A stretch of DNA of 38,475 bases from Tsukamurella sp. M9C (GTDB taxonomy: Bacteria; Actinomycetota; Actinomycetes; Mycobacteriales; Mycobacteriaceae): positions 1 to 38,475 of the forward strand of contig NZ_JAIULG010000046.1 of the NCBI RefSeq assembly GCF_020169415.1, given 5' to 3'. The position numbers and the translations under genes are program-made. Positions within the stretch are counted from its first letter, which is position 1. Every line of letters starts with the position of its first letter. The notes below the pieces were generated by a model that saw only the letters and a list, made by a program, of their open reading frames with translations, was not told the origin of the DNA and did no database searches. Positions 1-7,505 of the stretch are shown piece by piece.

Positions 1-241
1 GGGGTTGCACGGGCGGCAGGAGGAAGGTCGGCGTCGCGACCTGGAGGTCCGCGACGGTCGCCCCGAGCTCGCCCAGGGTCCCCGAGCGCAGGGCCCGCGC
101 TACCCGCTCGCGATGCTCGAAACCGTCGAGCTGGCCGTCGGCGAGCGCGCCGTCGAGCAGGCCCATGACCTGCTCGCGGTCGGCGTCGCGGGCCCGCTTC
201 CCCGACGATTCACTCTGGGTTGGGTCGAAGTTTTCCGACAT
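1..241 (-). CDS. DUF1707 domain protein, C-terminal part cut off by window edge
   Basis: Reading the minus strand from the ATG at 241 gives about 80 residues with no stop before the window edge. The segment around residues 18-60 ([16 protein letters not shown], then DGFEHRERV and a [14 protein letters not shown] ending) is the DUF1707 signature: a short helical domain, usually N-terminal, followed in many actinobacterial proteins by a membrane or DUF2154-like part. The rest lies outside the window, so the full architecture is unknown. The start is supported by a TACGCT hexamer (248-253, minus strand) ending 6 nt upstream. The gene is divergent from dxr with 54 bp between start codons. The molecular role of DUF1707 is not established; a link to envelope proteins is only inferred. 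Confidence 0.8.
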   Translation of the reverse strand, partial: MSENFDPTQSESSGKRARDADREQVMGLLDGALADGQLDGFEHRERVARALRSGTLGELGATVADLQVATPTFLLPPVQP

Positions 242-247
242 GCATTC

Positions 248-288
248 AGCGTAGCGTTCGCGACCGCACGGGGCGCGACTCCTAGGCT
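248..288. promoter_or_regulatory. Divergent leaderless promoters for the DUF1707 gene and dxr
   Basis: Two TANNNT -10 hexamers face away from each other. TACGCT on the minus strand (248-253) ends 6 nt before the DUF1707 ATG. TAGGCT on the plus strand (283-288) ends 7 nt before the dxr GTG. Neither gene has a Shine-Dalgarno sequence, so both transcripts are predicted to start at or next to the start codon. No convincing -35 boxes are seen. Confidence 0.6.
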
Positions 289-295
289 GAACACC

Positions 296-1438
296 GTGAC
301 CACCCGCGTCCTCATCCTCGGCAGCACCGGCTCCATCGGCACCCAGGCGCTGGAGGTGATCGCCGAGAACCCCGACCGGTTCGAGGTGGTCGGCCTCGGC
401 GCCGGGGGCGGCAACCCCGAGCTCCTCGCGCAGCAGGCGCGCGCCGTCGGCGTCGACGGGGCCCGGATCGGCATCGCGGACCCGGCCCGCGCCACCGGCT
501 TCGACGGTGCGCTGACCGGCCCGGACGCCATGACCCGCCTCGTGGAGACCGTCGAGGCGGACGTGGTGCTCAACGGCGTCGTCGGCAGCCTCGGCCTGGG
601 CCCGACCCTCGCGGCCCTCGACAGCGGCGCGCGGCTGGCGCTCGCCAACAAGGAGTCCCTGGTCGCGGGCGGATCGCTCGTCCTGAAGCGCGCCGCCGAG
701 GGGCAGATCGTGCCCGTCGACTCCGAGCACTCCGCCATCGCGCAGTGCCTGCGCGGGGGCACTGCGGCCGAGGTCGACCGACTGATCCTCACCGCGTCCG
801 GTGGGCCCTTCTTCGGGTGCACCCGCGCCGAGCTCGCCGACGTGACGCCCGAGCAGGCGGGCAAGCACCCCACCTGGTCGATGGGGCCGATGATCACGCT
901 GAACTCCGCGACGCTGGTCAACAAGGCGCTCGAGGTGATCGAGGCGCACCTGCTGTTCGGCGTGCCCTACGACCGCATCGACGTCACGGTGCACCGGCAG
1001 TCCGTCGTGCACTCGATGGTCACCTTCGTCGACGGCGCGACCATCGCCAAGGCCTCGCCGCCGTCGATGAAGCTGCCGATCGCGCTGGCCCTCGGCTGGC
1101 CCGACCGGGTGCCCGGCGCAAGCGCCGCCTGCGACTTCACCCAGCCGCACACCTGGACCTTCGCCCCCGTCGACGACGAGGCCTTCCCCGCGATCGCCGT
1201 CGCCCGCGACGCCGGCACCCGCGGCGGCAGCCTCACCGCCGTCTTCAACGCCGCCAACGAGGTCGTCGCGCAGGCCTTCCTCGACGGCCGCACGTCCTTC
1301 CTCGCCATCGTCGACACCGTCGCGCAGGTCGTCGCCGACGGTGCCCAGTGGCGGGCCGAGCCTCGCGACGTCGCGGACGTCCTCGCGGCGGAGGAGTGGG
1401 CCCGTCGCCGGGCGACCGAGCTGGTCGGGCTGGTCTGA
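296..1438 (+). CDS. dxr: 1-deoxy-D-xylulose 5-phosphate reductoisomerase
   Basis: Second step of the MEP isoprenoid pathway: NADPH-dependent conversion of DXP to MEP in the cytoplasm. The predicted protein has 380 residues, near the family norm of about 390-410. The NADPH-binding motif GSTGSIG is at residues 9-15. The metal/substrate motif SEHSAI starts at residue 143 within [12 protein letters not shown], followed by [28 protein letters not shown] and [10 protein letters not shown], all diagnostic of Dxr. I chose the GTG at 296 because TAGGCT ends 7 nt upstream and the NAD fold begins immediately. Longer in-frame upstream starts would run through the divergent DUF1707 gene and its promoter. 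It is followed after 22 bp by rip and then ispG, the same order as Rv2870c-Rv2868c in M. tuberculosis. Confidence 0.97.
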   Translation: MTTRVLILGSTGSIGTQALEVIAENPDRFEVVGLGAGGGNPELLAQQARAVGVDGARIGIADPARATGFDGALTGPDAMTRLVETVEADVVLNGVVGSLGLGPTLAALDSGARLALANKESLVAGGSLVLKRAAEGQIVPVDSEHSAIAQCLRGGTAAEVDRLILTASGGPFFGCTRAELADVTPEQAGKHPTWSMGPMITLNSATLVNKALEVIEAHLLFGVPYDRIDVTVHRQSVVHSMVTFVDGATIAKASPPSMKLPIALALGWPDRVPGASAACDFTQPHTWTFAPVDDEAFPAIAVARDAGTRGGSLTAVFNAANEVVAQAFLDGRTSFLAIVDTVAQVVADGAQWRAEPRDVADVLAAEEWARRRATELVGLV

Positions 1439-1447
1439 TCCGCCCGG

Positions 1448-1453
1448 TATTCT
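1448..1453 (+). promoter_or_regulatory. -10 hexamer of a leaderless rip promoter
   Basis: TATTCT lies in the 22-bp dxr-rip gap and ends 7 nt before the rip ATG. No Shine-Dalgarno sequence precedes the ATG. rip may therefore have its own promoter as well as read-through from dxr. Confidence 0.5.
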
Positions 1454-1460
1454 GGACGTC

Positions 1461-2696
1461 ATGATGTACGCACTGGGGATCGCAGCGTTCGCGCTGTGCA
1501 TCCTGGCGTCGATCGCCTGGCACGAGTGCGGGCACATGTGGGCGGCGCAGGCCACAGGCATGAAGGTCCGGCGCTATTTCATCGGCTTCGGGCCCACCCT
1601 GTGGTCGGTGCGCCGCCCCAAGACGGAGGACGGCATCGAGTACGGCGTGAAGGCGCTGCCGCTCGGCGGCTTCTGCGACATCGCCGGGATGACCCTGCTG
1701 GACGAGCTGAAGACGCCCGTCGAGCAGGAGAAGGCGATGTACAAGCAGGCCGCGTGGAAGCGGCTGTTCGTGCTGTTCGCCGGCCCGGGGATGAACTTCA
1801 TCCTCGGCGCGCTGTTGATCTACGGCGTCGCGGTCACCGCCGGCCTGCCGTCGACGACCGCGACGCCGCGCGCGGCCGTCGCCGCCACCGGCTGCGTCGC
1901 CGACGCCACCACCAAGCCGACGAAGGAGCAGCCCAGCCGCCCGGTCGGCGAGTGCCGCCCGAGCCCCGCGGCGCAGGCGGGCCTGGTGCGGGGCGACGTC
2001 ATCGCCTCCGTCAACGGCACCGCGGTCGACGCCGACACGGTCTTCGACGCCCTGCAGAACACGTCGGGCGCGATCGTCCTCGGCATCGAGCGCGACGGCC
2101 AGCAGCGCACCGTCTCCATCGACCCCGTGACCAGCAAGAAGTGGCGCCCGTCCGAGGACGGGAAGGAGCTCGTCGAGGTCTCCGGCCCGACGATCGGCAT
2201 CAGCGTCGGCACCCTCGGCGTGACCGAGCACTACAACCCGATCACCGCGATCGGCGGCACCGCCGCCTTCACCGTGGACCTGGGCCACAAGACGATCGTC
2301 GCGATCGGTCAGCTGCCGCAGAAGATCCCCGCCCTGATCGACGCGATCAAGGGGGAGGAGCGCGGCCTCGACACCCCGCAGTCCCTGGTCGGCGCGTCGA
2401 TGATCGGCGGCGAGGTCGCCGAGCGCGACATGTGGAGCGTGTTCTTCCTGCTCCTCGCCGGCCTGAACCTCATGCTGGGCCTGATCAACCTGCTGCCGGT
2501 GCCGCCGTTCGACGGCGGTCACATGGCGGTGGTGATCTTCGAGAAGCTCCGCGACCTGGTCACCGGCCGCAAGGGCGGGCCCGTCGACTACATGAAGCTC
2601 GCGCCGCTGACGTACGTCGTCCTGGCGCTCGCGGGCGGGTACATGTTGCTCGTCCTCACAGCCGACATCGTCAATCCGATCAAGCTCTTCAACTGA
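1461..2696 (+). CDS. rip: Site-2 intramembrane metalloprotease (RseP/Rip1 family)
   Basis: Zinc protease that cuts within membrane segments, known in mycobacteria as Rip1, which cleaves anti-sigma factors and controls envelope composition. The protein has 411 residues. The first membrane helix carries the zinc motif HECGH (H21, E22, H25). A PDZ domain lies at about residues 160-215 (SPAAQAGLVRGDVIASVNG). The third zinc ligand motif NLLPVPPFDGGH has Asp at residue 351, and a final hydrophobic segment precedes the end. Two ATGs occur in tandem (1461 and 1464). The first is chosen because TATTCT ends 7 nt upstream of it, and the second would also fit. It sits between dxr and ispG, matching Rv2869c. 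There are 16 bp before ispG, so the two are likely cotranscribed. Confidence 0.95.
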   Translation: MMYALGIAAFALCILASIAWHECGHMWAAQATGMKVRRYFIGFGPTLWSVRRPKTEDGIEYGVKALPLGGFCDIAGMTLLDELKTPVEQEKAMYKQAAWKRLFVLFAGPGMNFILGALLIYGVAVTAGLPSTTATPRAAVAATGCVADATTKPTKEQPSRPVGECRPSPAAQAGLVRGDVIASVNGTAVDADTVFDALQNTSGAIVLGIERDGQQRTVSIDPVTSKKWRPSEDGKELVEVSGPTIGISVGTLGVTEHYNPITAIGGTAAFTVDLGHKTIVAIGQLPQKIPALIDAIKGEERGLDTPQSLVGASMIGGEVAERDMWSVFFLLLAGLNLMLGLINLLPVPPFDGGHMAVVIFEKLRDLVTGRKGGPVDYMKLAPLTYVVLALAGGYMLLVLTADIVNPIKLFN

Positions 2697-2712
2697 ACTG
2701 GAGTAGCAGGAA

Positions 2713-3861
2713 ATGTCCGTAGGTTTGGGAATGCCGGCAGCCCCGGCCCCGACGCTCGCACCCCGTCGTAAGACCCGTCAGCTCAACGTGGGCGGCGTCG
2801 GCGTCGGCAGCGACAGCCCCATCTCGGTGCAGTCCATGTGCACCACCAAGACGCACGACGTGAACGCCACGCTGCAGCAGATCGCCGAGCTCACGGCGTC
2901 CGGCTGCGACATGGTGCGCGTCGCCTGCCCGCGGCAGGAGGACGCCGATGCGCTGCCGATCATCGCCAAGAAGGCGAACATCCCGGTCATCGCCGACATC
3001 CACTTCCAGCCGAAGTACATCTTCGCCGCGATCGACGCCGGCTGCGCCGCGGTGCGCGTGAACCCCGGCAACATCAAGGAGTTCGACGGCCGCGTCGGCG
3101 AGGTGGCGAAGGCCGCCGGCGCCGCGGGCATCCCGATCCGCATCGGCGTCAACGCGGGCTCGCTCGACAAGCGGCTCATGGAGAAGTACGGCAAGGCCAC
3201 CCCGGAGGCGCTGGTCGAGTCCGCGCTGTGGGAGGCGAGCCTGTTCGAGGAGCACGGCTTCGGCGACATCAAGATCTCCGTCAAGCACAACGACCCGGTG
3301 ATCATGGTCGAGGCCTACCGGCAGCTCGCCGCACAGTGCGACTACCCGCTGCACCTCGGCGTCACCGAGGCGGGCCCGTCGTTCCAGGGCACCATCAAGA
3401 GCGCCGTGGCCTTCGGCTCCCTGCTCTCCGACGGCATCGGCGACACGATCCGCGTCTCCCTCTCGGCCCCGCCGGCGGAGGAGATCAAGGTGGGCGACGC
3501 GATCCTGCAGTCGCTGAACCTGCGGCCCCGCAAGCTGGAGATCGTCTCCTGCCCGTCGTGCGGCCGCGCGCAGGTGGACGTCTACAAGCTCGCCAACGAG
3601 GTGACCGCCGGCCTCGAGGGCATGGAGGTGCCGCTGCGCGTCGCCGTCATGGGCTGCGTCGTGAACGGGCCCGGCGAGGCCCGCGAGGCCGACCTCGGCG
3701 TCGCCTCCGGCAACGGCAAGGGCCAGATCTTCGTCAAGGGCGAGGTCATCAAGACCGTCCCCGAGTCCAAGATCGTCGAGACCCTGATCGAGGAAGCCCT
3801 GCGCATCGCGGAGGAGTCGGGGGATAGTGAGAGCGGAACGCCGGTCGTCACGGTGTCGTAG
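2713..3861 (+). CDS. ispG: 4-hydroxy-3-methylbut-2-enyl diphosphate synthase
   Basis: Penultimate MEP pathway step, converting MEcPP to HMBPP with a [4Fe-4S] cluster. The protein has 382 residues, the usual length of the short bacterial (non-plant) form. The TIM-barrel portion starts with [16 protein letters not shown] and includes [14 protein letters not shown] and [11 protein letters not shown]. Cluster ligands are Cys280 and Cys283 (SCPSCGR) and Cys315 in [11 protein letters not shown], with the conserved Glu following. The start ATG at 2713 has GGAG (2700-2703) about 9 nt upstream, so this gene uses a normal Shine-Dalgarno and is probably read from the rip transcript. It matches Rv2868c (gcpE). 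A GC-rich hairpin follows 5 bp after the stop. Confidence 0.97.
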   Translation: MSVGLGMPAAPAPTLAPRRKTRQLNVGGVGVGSDSPISVQSMCTTKTHDVNATLQQIAELTASGCDMVRVACPRQEDADALPIIAKKANIPVIADIHFQPKYIFAAIDAGCAAVRVNPGNIKEFDGRVGEVAKAAGAAGIPIRIGVNAGSLDKRLMEKYGKATPEALVESALWEASLFEEHGFGDIKISVKHNDPVIMVEAYRQLAAQCDYPLHLGVTEAGPSFQGTIKSAVAFGSLLSDGIGDTIRVSLSAPPAEEIKVGDAILQSLNLRPRKLEIVSCPSCGRAQVDVYKLANEVTAGLEGMEVPLRVAVMGCVVNGPGEAREADLGVASGNGKGQIFVKGEVIKTVPESKIVETLIEEALRIAEESGDSESGTPVVTVS

Positions 3862-3865
3862 GTCG

Positions 3866-3889
3866 CGGCCCGCCACTGCGTGCGGGCCG
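3866..3889 (+). terminator. Hairpin after ispG
   Basis: CGGCCCGC (3866-3873) and GCGGGCCG (3882-3889) form a perfect 8-bp stem with an 8-nt loop, directly after the ispG stop and before the next Shine-Dalgarno. There is no T-run, so it is at most a U-less actinobacterial terminator or attenuator. Confidence 0.45.
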
Positions 3890-3911
3890 TGCCAGGGGTG
3901 AGGAGCCGCCT

Positions 3912-4745
3912 GTGTTGAGGATGTTGCACGAACGGCCGGTCCCGTCGCGGGACCTGCCGAGGGTGCTCGCCGTCCTCGACGACGACCCGGTGGCCGCGTG
4001 CATGGTCGCCGGCCGCGTGCAGGAGTGCGGCACCGAACCCGGGCGCCTCGGCGGCGAACTCTGGACCCATCGCGACGTGGGCGATGCGCTCTGCTTCTCG
4101 GGTGCCAACCTCATGCCGCTGCGCGGCGACGTCGAGGACATGCGCTACTTCGCGGGCCGTGCCGGGCGTGCGCACCGGTCCGCCGCGTCGGTCGTCGGTC
4201 GCGCCGAGATGGTGCTGCCGCTGTGGGAGGGCCTCGAGGGTGCCTGGGGCCCGGCCCGCGAGGTCCGCCCCGAGCAGCCGTTGATGACGATGAGCGAGCC
4301 CTCCCGATTCGCGCACGCCGGCGTCCGGCCGGCCCGGCTCGCCGAGCTCGACCGCTACCTCGACGCTGCGATCGCCATGTTCACCGCCGAGGTCGGGATC
4401 GACCCGCGGGGCGCCGACGGGGGCCGGGCCTATCGGCGCCGGGTCGCCAACACGATCCTCGCGGGGCGCGCGTACGTCCTGTTCGACGGTGCCGAGGTCG
4501 CCTTCAAGGCGGAGGTCGGGGCGGTCTCGCGGACCGTCGGGCAGATCCAGGGCGTGTGGGTGCGGCCCGACCTGCGCGGGCAGGGGCTCGGCGGGGCGGG
4601 GACCGCCGCGGTCGCGGAGTCCGTGCTCCGTTCCGGGCGGCTGCCCAGCCTGTACGTCAACAGCTTCAACCTCGCCGCGCGGCGCGCGTACGAGCGCGTC
4701 GGCTTCCGCCAGGTGGCGACGTTCGCCACCGTCCTCCTGGCCTGA
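3912..4745 (+). CDS. DUF4081 - GNAT acetyltransferase (Rv2867c-like)
   Basis: Predicted acetyl-CoA-dependent N-acetyltransferase of 277 residues. The N-terminal part (about 1-110) matches the DUF4081 region found in front of GNAT domains in Mycobacteriales. The C-terminal part has the GNAT acetyl-CoA loop RGQGLGG after VWVRPDL, and the typical closing segment YVNSFNLAARRAYERVGF. The substrate is unknown. The GTG start at 3912 is preferred over the ATG at 3921 because AGGAG (3901-3905) is 6 nt upstream of it. It follows ispG by 50 bp with a hairpin between them and ends 18 bp from a convergent gene. Position and domain order equal Rv2867c. The family is conserved beside ispG, but a link to isoprenoid synthesis is only contextual. 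Confidence 0.9.
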   Translation: MLRMLHERPVPSRDLPRVLAVLDDDPVAACMVAGRVQECGTEPGRLGGELWTHRDVGDALCFSGANLMPLRGDVEDMRYFAGRAGRAHRSAASVVGRAEMVLPLWEGLEGAWGPAREVRPEQPLMTMSEPSRFAHAGVRPARLAELDRYLDAAIAMFTAEVGIDPRGADGGRAYRRRVANTILAGRAYVLFDGAEVAFKAEVGAVSRTVGQIQGVWVRPDLRGQGLGGAGTAAVAESVLRSGRLPSLYVNSFNLAARRAYERVGFRQVATFATVLLA

Positions 4746-4763
4746 TCCCTCGCGCGGGCGGCG

Positions 4764-5078
4764 TCAGATGAACAGCGCGATCCCCATGCCGCCGAACGCC
4801 AGGGCGATCGCGACGACGTAGACGACCAACAGTCGGCGATAGCGCCGGGGCGCGTCCTCCTCCGCGTACGCGTTGCTGAGCACGCCGACCAGCACCGTGA
4901 TCATCAGCGCGGCGGAACCGAACAGCGTCACCACGATCACCCAGTCCGTCGCGCTCTCGACGGGCGCCTTGCCGTCGTCGCGAATGGCCCACTGGGCGAG
5001 GAAGTTCAACAGGAATCCCAGGATGATGCCGAGGGACGTCACCATCGGCTGGCGCGCCTCGCGGATCTGATCGCTCAT
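4764..5078 (-). CDS. Small three-helix membrane protein, unknown function
   Basis: A 104-residue protein with three hydrophobic segments: about residues 14-32 (VTSLGIILGFLLNFLAQWA), 45-66 (TDWVIVVTLFGSAALMITVLVG) and 83-103 at the C-terminus. A basic stretch (PRRYRRL) precedes the last helix. I do not recognise a family. The ATG is supported by AAGGAG about 8 nt upstream on the minus strand. It is convergent with the GNAT gene and divergent from the deiminase gene. The 139-bp intergenic region holds a strong promoter with a palindrome that could also affect this gene. No catalytic or binding motif is visible. The codon pattern is typical of the genome, so the gene looks real. Confidence 0.75.
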   Translation of the reverse strand: MSDQIREARQPMVTSLGIILGFLLNFLAQWAIRDDGKAPVESATDWVIVVTLFGSAALMITVLVGVLSNAYAEEDAPRRYRRLLVVYVVAIALAFGGMGIALFI

Positions 5079-5122
5079 GCTTCACGCTCCTTCGTCTCGG
5101 CGGTAACACTAGCGGCCGCAAC

Positions 5123-5151
5123 TTGACTAAAAATTCAGTCAGGACTATCGT
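5123..5151 (+). promoter_or_regulatory. Sigma-70-type promoter with overlapping palindromic (TetR-like) operator
   Basis: TTGACT (5123-5128) and TATCGT (5146-5151) are separated by exactly 17 bp, a near-consensus housekeeping promoter pointing at the deiminase gene. The -35 box is embedded in an imperfect 18-bp palindrome, TGACTAAAAATTCAGTCA (5124-5141), with TGACT/AGTCA half-sites and inner AA/TT pairs. This size and symmetry are usual for TetR-family operators, and a TetR gene lies downstream. The region is conspicuously AT-rich against the surrounding DNA. Predicted TSS is near 5158, giving a leader of about 60 nt. Confidence 0.7.
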
Positions 5152-5217
5152 TCGGGGAGTGGCAGGGGTCCGAACCGGGCTGACCGCCGCGCTGTGATGA
5201 GAAGAGGACCACCCACC

Positions 5218-6324
5218 ATGCGACGCCGCACCTTCCTGCAGACCTCGATCGCCGCCCTCAGCGGCCTGCTCCTGACCGGATGCGCCGACGATGCCGCGGG
5301 CGCGGCGCCCGCCCGCGACGGCGGCCCCTGGCTGATGCCGGAGGAGGGGACGCGGCACGCCCGGACGTGGATGGCGTTCGCCGCGAGCGATCGCATCTGG
5401 GGCGCCGACCTGGTCCCCACTGTCCAGAGCAACCTGGCGCTGATCGCGACCACCATCGCGCGGTTCGAGCCGGTCTCGATGCTCGTGCCGCCGGCGCAGA
5501 TGGCGCAGGCCCAGCGCCTCGTGAGCGGCTCCCGCGTCGAGCTCGTCCCGTGCGAGCTCGACGACCTGTGGGTCCGCGACACCGGGCCGACGTTCGTGAA
5601 GAACGGGCCGGCGAAGGCCGGGGTGGACTTCAACTTCAACGGTTGGGGCTCCAAGCAGCGCCACCGGCGCGACCGGGAGGTCGCGGGGTTCGTGACCGGC
5701 CGGGCCGGCGTGCCCTCGCTGCGCACCGACCTGGTGCTCGAGGGCGGCGCGCTCGAGGTCGACGGCGAGGGGACCGCGATCATCACCGAGAGCTGTGTGC
5801 TCAACGACAACCGCAATCGCGGGTGGACGCGGACCGAGGTGGAGGACGAGCTGCGCGAGCTGCTCGGGATCCGGAAGGTCATCTGGCTGCCGGGGATCGC
5901 GGGCGAGGACATCACCGACGGGCACACCGACTTCTACGCGCGCTTCGCCCGGCCCGGCGTCGTGGTCGCCGGCCTGGAGACCGACCGGGACTCGTTCGAC
6001 TACGACGTGACCCGCAAGCACCTGGAGATCTTGCGCGCGGCGACGGACGTGCACGGCAACCGGCTGCAGGTCGAGGTGATGGAGAGCCCGTCGTCCGTCC
6101 GCGAAGAGTTCGCGAGCGACGACTTCGCCGGCGGTTACATCAACTTCTACCTGTGCAACGGCGCGGTGATCGGGCCGGAGTTCGGGGCGCGCGACACCGA
6201 CGCCGCGGCCCGCGCGACGATGCAGCGGCTGTTCCCGGACCGGCAGGTCGTCCAGATCAACATCGACGGGATCGCGGCGGGTGGCGGCGGCATCCACTGC
6301 ACGACGCAGCAGGAGCCCGCGTGA
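5218..6324 (+). CDS. Agmatine deiminase / peptidylarginine deiminase family protein, predicted Tat-exported lipoprotein
   Basis: Member of the guanidino-group hydrolase family (agmatine to N-carbamoylputrescine plus ammonia in AguA; peptidyl-arginine in PPAD). It has 368 residues. Family motifs are present: MPEEGTRHARTWMAF, LDDLWVRDTGP, FNGWG, LEGGALEVDGEGT, GHTDFYARF, YINFYLCNGAVI and the C-terminal GGGGIHCTTQQEP, whose Cys361 is the predicted nucleophile. Unusually it begins MRRRTFLQTSIAALSGL and then LLTGCAD: a twin-arginine signal followed by a lipobox with Cys, so the enzyme is probably exported folded and lipid-anchored. AguA itself is normally cytoplasmic. The start at 5218 is chosen for AGAGGA (5203-5208) 9 nt upstream. 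An in-frame ATG at 5197 would lengthen the signal. TetR follows after 106 bp. The true substrate cannot be read from sequence. Confidence 0.9.
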   Translation: MRRRTFLQTSIAALSGLLLTGCADDAAGAAPARDGGPWLMPEEGTRHARTWMAFAASDRIWGADLVPTVQSNLALIATTIARFEPVSMLVPPAQMAQAQRLVSGSRVELVPCELDDLWVRDTGPTFVKNGPAKAGVDFNFNGWGSKQRHRRDREVAGFVTGRAGVPSLRTDLVLEGGALEVDGEGTAIITESCVLNDNRNRGWTRTEVEDELRELLGIRKVIWLPGIAGEDITDGHTDFYARFARPGVVVAGLETDRDSFDYDVTRKHLEILRAATDVHGNRLQVEVMESPSSVREEFASDDFAGGYINFYLCNGAVIGPEFGARDTDAAARATMQRLFPDRQVVQINIDGIAAGGGGIHCTTQQEPA

Positions 6325-6337
6325 TCTCGCGTCGCCC

Positions 6338-6414
6338 GTCGTGCCGGGCGGGGGCGTACCGGACCGCGTCGTGCCCGGTGGTGTCGTGCCGGGCCGGAGG
6401 AGCGGCCGCGCTCC
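6338..6414 (+). repeat. Three GTCGTGCC direct repeats and a hairpin upstream of tetR
   Basis: GTCGTGCCGGGC (6338), GTCGTGCCCGG (6368) and GTCGTGCCGGGCC (6383) are near-identical direct copies spaced 30 and 15 nt apart. GGAGCG (6399-6404) and CGCTCC (6409-6414) form a 6-bp stem with a 4-nt loop just before the tetR -10. The block fills most of the 106-bp gap and could be a terminator, a regulator-binding array or chance repeat drift. Confidence 0.5.
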
Positions 6415-6430
6415 GATACTGTGAGGCCCC

Positions 6431-6994
6431 ATGACCGACCGCCGCACCCAGATCATGCAGGCCGCGGTCCGCGTCATCGCCCGCGACGGCGTGCGCGGCC
6501 TCCGGGTGGAGAAGCTCGCCGCCGAGGCGGGCGTCTCCACCGCGCTGATCTACTACCACTTCCACGATCGCGACGGGATCGTGCACGCGGCGTTCGAGCA
6601 GATCAACCGCACCGCGGAGGCCTATACCGAACCGCGGACCGATGCCGCCGGTCCGCGTGAGCAGCTCGAGTCGATGCTGCTCGACGAGCTCCAGGACACC
6701 GACGAGGTGCGGACCACCAGCATCGCCTGGGGCGAGCTCCGCGCGAGCGCCGTCTTCGAGCCGCCGCTCCGGGATGACCTGCGTGCGGCCACCGACTCCT
6801 GGGACCGCGACGTCGCGACGCTGATCGAGCAGATCCCGGAGGCGGCGGGCCGTGACGCCGGGGCGATCGCGACCCGGCTCACCGCCCTGGTGGAGGGGCT
6901 CAGCGAGCGGTGGCACAGCGGATCCCTCACGGTGGACCGGGCCCGGGCTCTCGTGATCGGCGCGCTGGAGGCCGAGCTGCCACCGGCTCGGTGA
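6431..6994 (+). CDS. TetR/AcrR-family transcriptional regulator
   Basis: A 187-residue repressor-type protein. The N-terminal helix-turn-helix (residues 7-50) shows IMQAAVRVIARDGVRGLRV, then EKLAAEAGVSTALIYYHFHDRDGIVHAAF, a textbook TetR_N domain. The C-terminal ligand domain (about 65-187) is divergent and gives no ligand clue. The start ATG at 6431 has TACTGT (6417-6422) 8 nt upstream and no Shine-Dalgarno, suggesting a leaderless mRNA of its own. It lies directly downstream of the exported deiminase, in the same direction. The 18-bp palindrome in front of that gene is the natural target candidate. An alternative is that it regulates the neighbouring DUF456 gene or itself through the repeats at 6338-6414. 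Confidence 0.93.
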   Translation: MTDRRTQIMQAAVRVIARDGVRGLRVEKLAAEAGVSTALIYYHFHDRDGIVHAAFEQINRTAEAYTEPRTDAAGPREQLESMLLDELQDTDEVRTTSIAWGELRASAVFEPPLRDDLRAATDSWDRDVATLIEQIPEAAGRDAGAIATRLTALVEGLSERWHSGSLTVDRARALVIGALEAELPPAR

Positions 6995-7028
6995 CCCGCG
7001 TGCGGCATTCCGCGGTTACTCTTCGTGC

Positions 7029-7505
7029 GTGAATGCATGGGGGTACGTGGCGGTCGTCGCGCTGATGGTGATCGGCCTGCTGGGGATCGTCGTCCCGGTC
7101 CTGCCGGGCTCGTCCTTGGTGGCGCTCGGCATCCTGATCTGGGCGTTCATCACGGGCGGCAGTGCCTGGTGGGTGTTCGCCGCCGCGCTGGCGGTGATGG
7201 TGCTCGCGTGGGGCGTGAAGTACCTCGTCGGCGGCCGCACGATGGCCAAGGCCGGGGTGGGGAAGTGGTCGCTCGTGGTCGGCGGGATCGCCGGCATCAT
7301 CGGCTTCTTCGTGATTCCCGTCGTGGGCCTGATCATCGGCTTCATCGGCGGCACCTTCGCCGCCGAGGCGATTCGGCTGAAGGACGCGAAGGCGGGCTGG
7401 CAGGCGGCGCTCGCCGCCACGAAGGCCGCGGGCCTGCTCATCCTCATCGAGCTGGCCGGCGCGCTCGGCGCCATCGCGATCTGGCTGGCGGCGGTCCTGA
7501 CCTAG
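7029..7505 (+). CDS. DUF456 membrane protein
   Basis: A 158-residue, almost entirely hydrophobic protein with about four to five membrane segments. The Gly/Pro-rich start GLLGIVVPVLPGSSLVALG and the central GGIAGIIGFFVIPVVGLIIGFIGGTFAAEA are the paired signatures of DUF456, a family of unknown function. The GTG at 7029 is supported by TACTCT (7017-7022) 6 nt upstream. It follows tetR by 34 bp. The 3' end overlaps the convergent channel-like gene by 4 bp: both stop codons lie in the shared palindrome CTAG (7502-7505), so there is no room for a terminator between them. The function is unknown. Confidence 0.88.
   Translation: MNAWGYVAVVALMVIGLLGIVVPVLPGSSLVALGILIWAFITGGSAWWVFAAALAVMVLAWGVKYLVGGRTMAKAGVGKWSLVVGGIAGIIGFFVIPVVGLIIGFIGGTFAAEAIRLKDAKAGWQAALAATKAAGLLILIELAGALGAIAIWLAAVLT

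Noticed and set aside
5-295. Extension of dxr upstream of the GTG at 296
   Set aside because: The extra residues show no similarity to Dxr, lie over the divergent DUF1707 gene and its promoter, and would remove the well-placed TAGGCT box.
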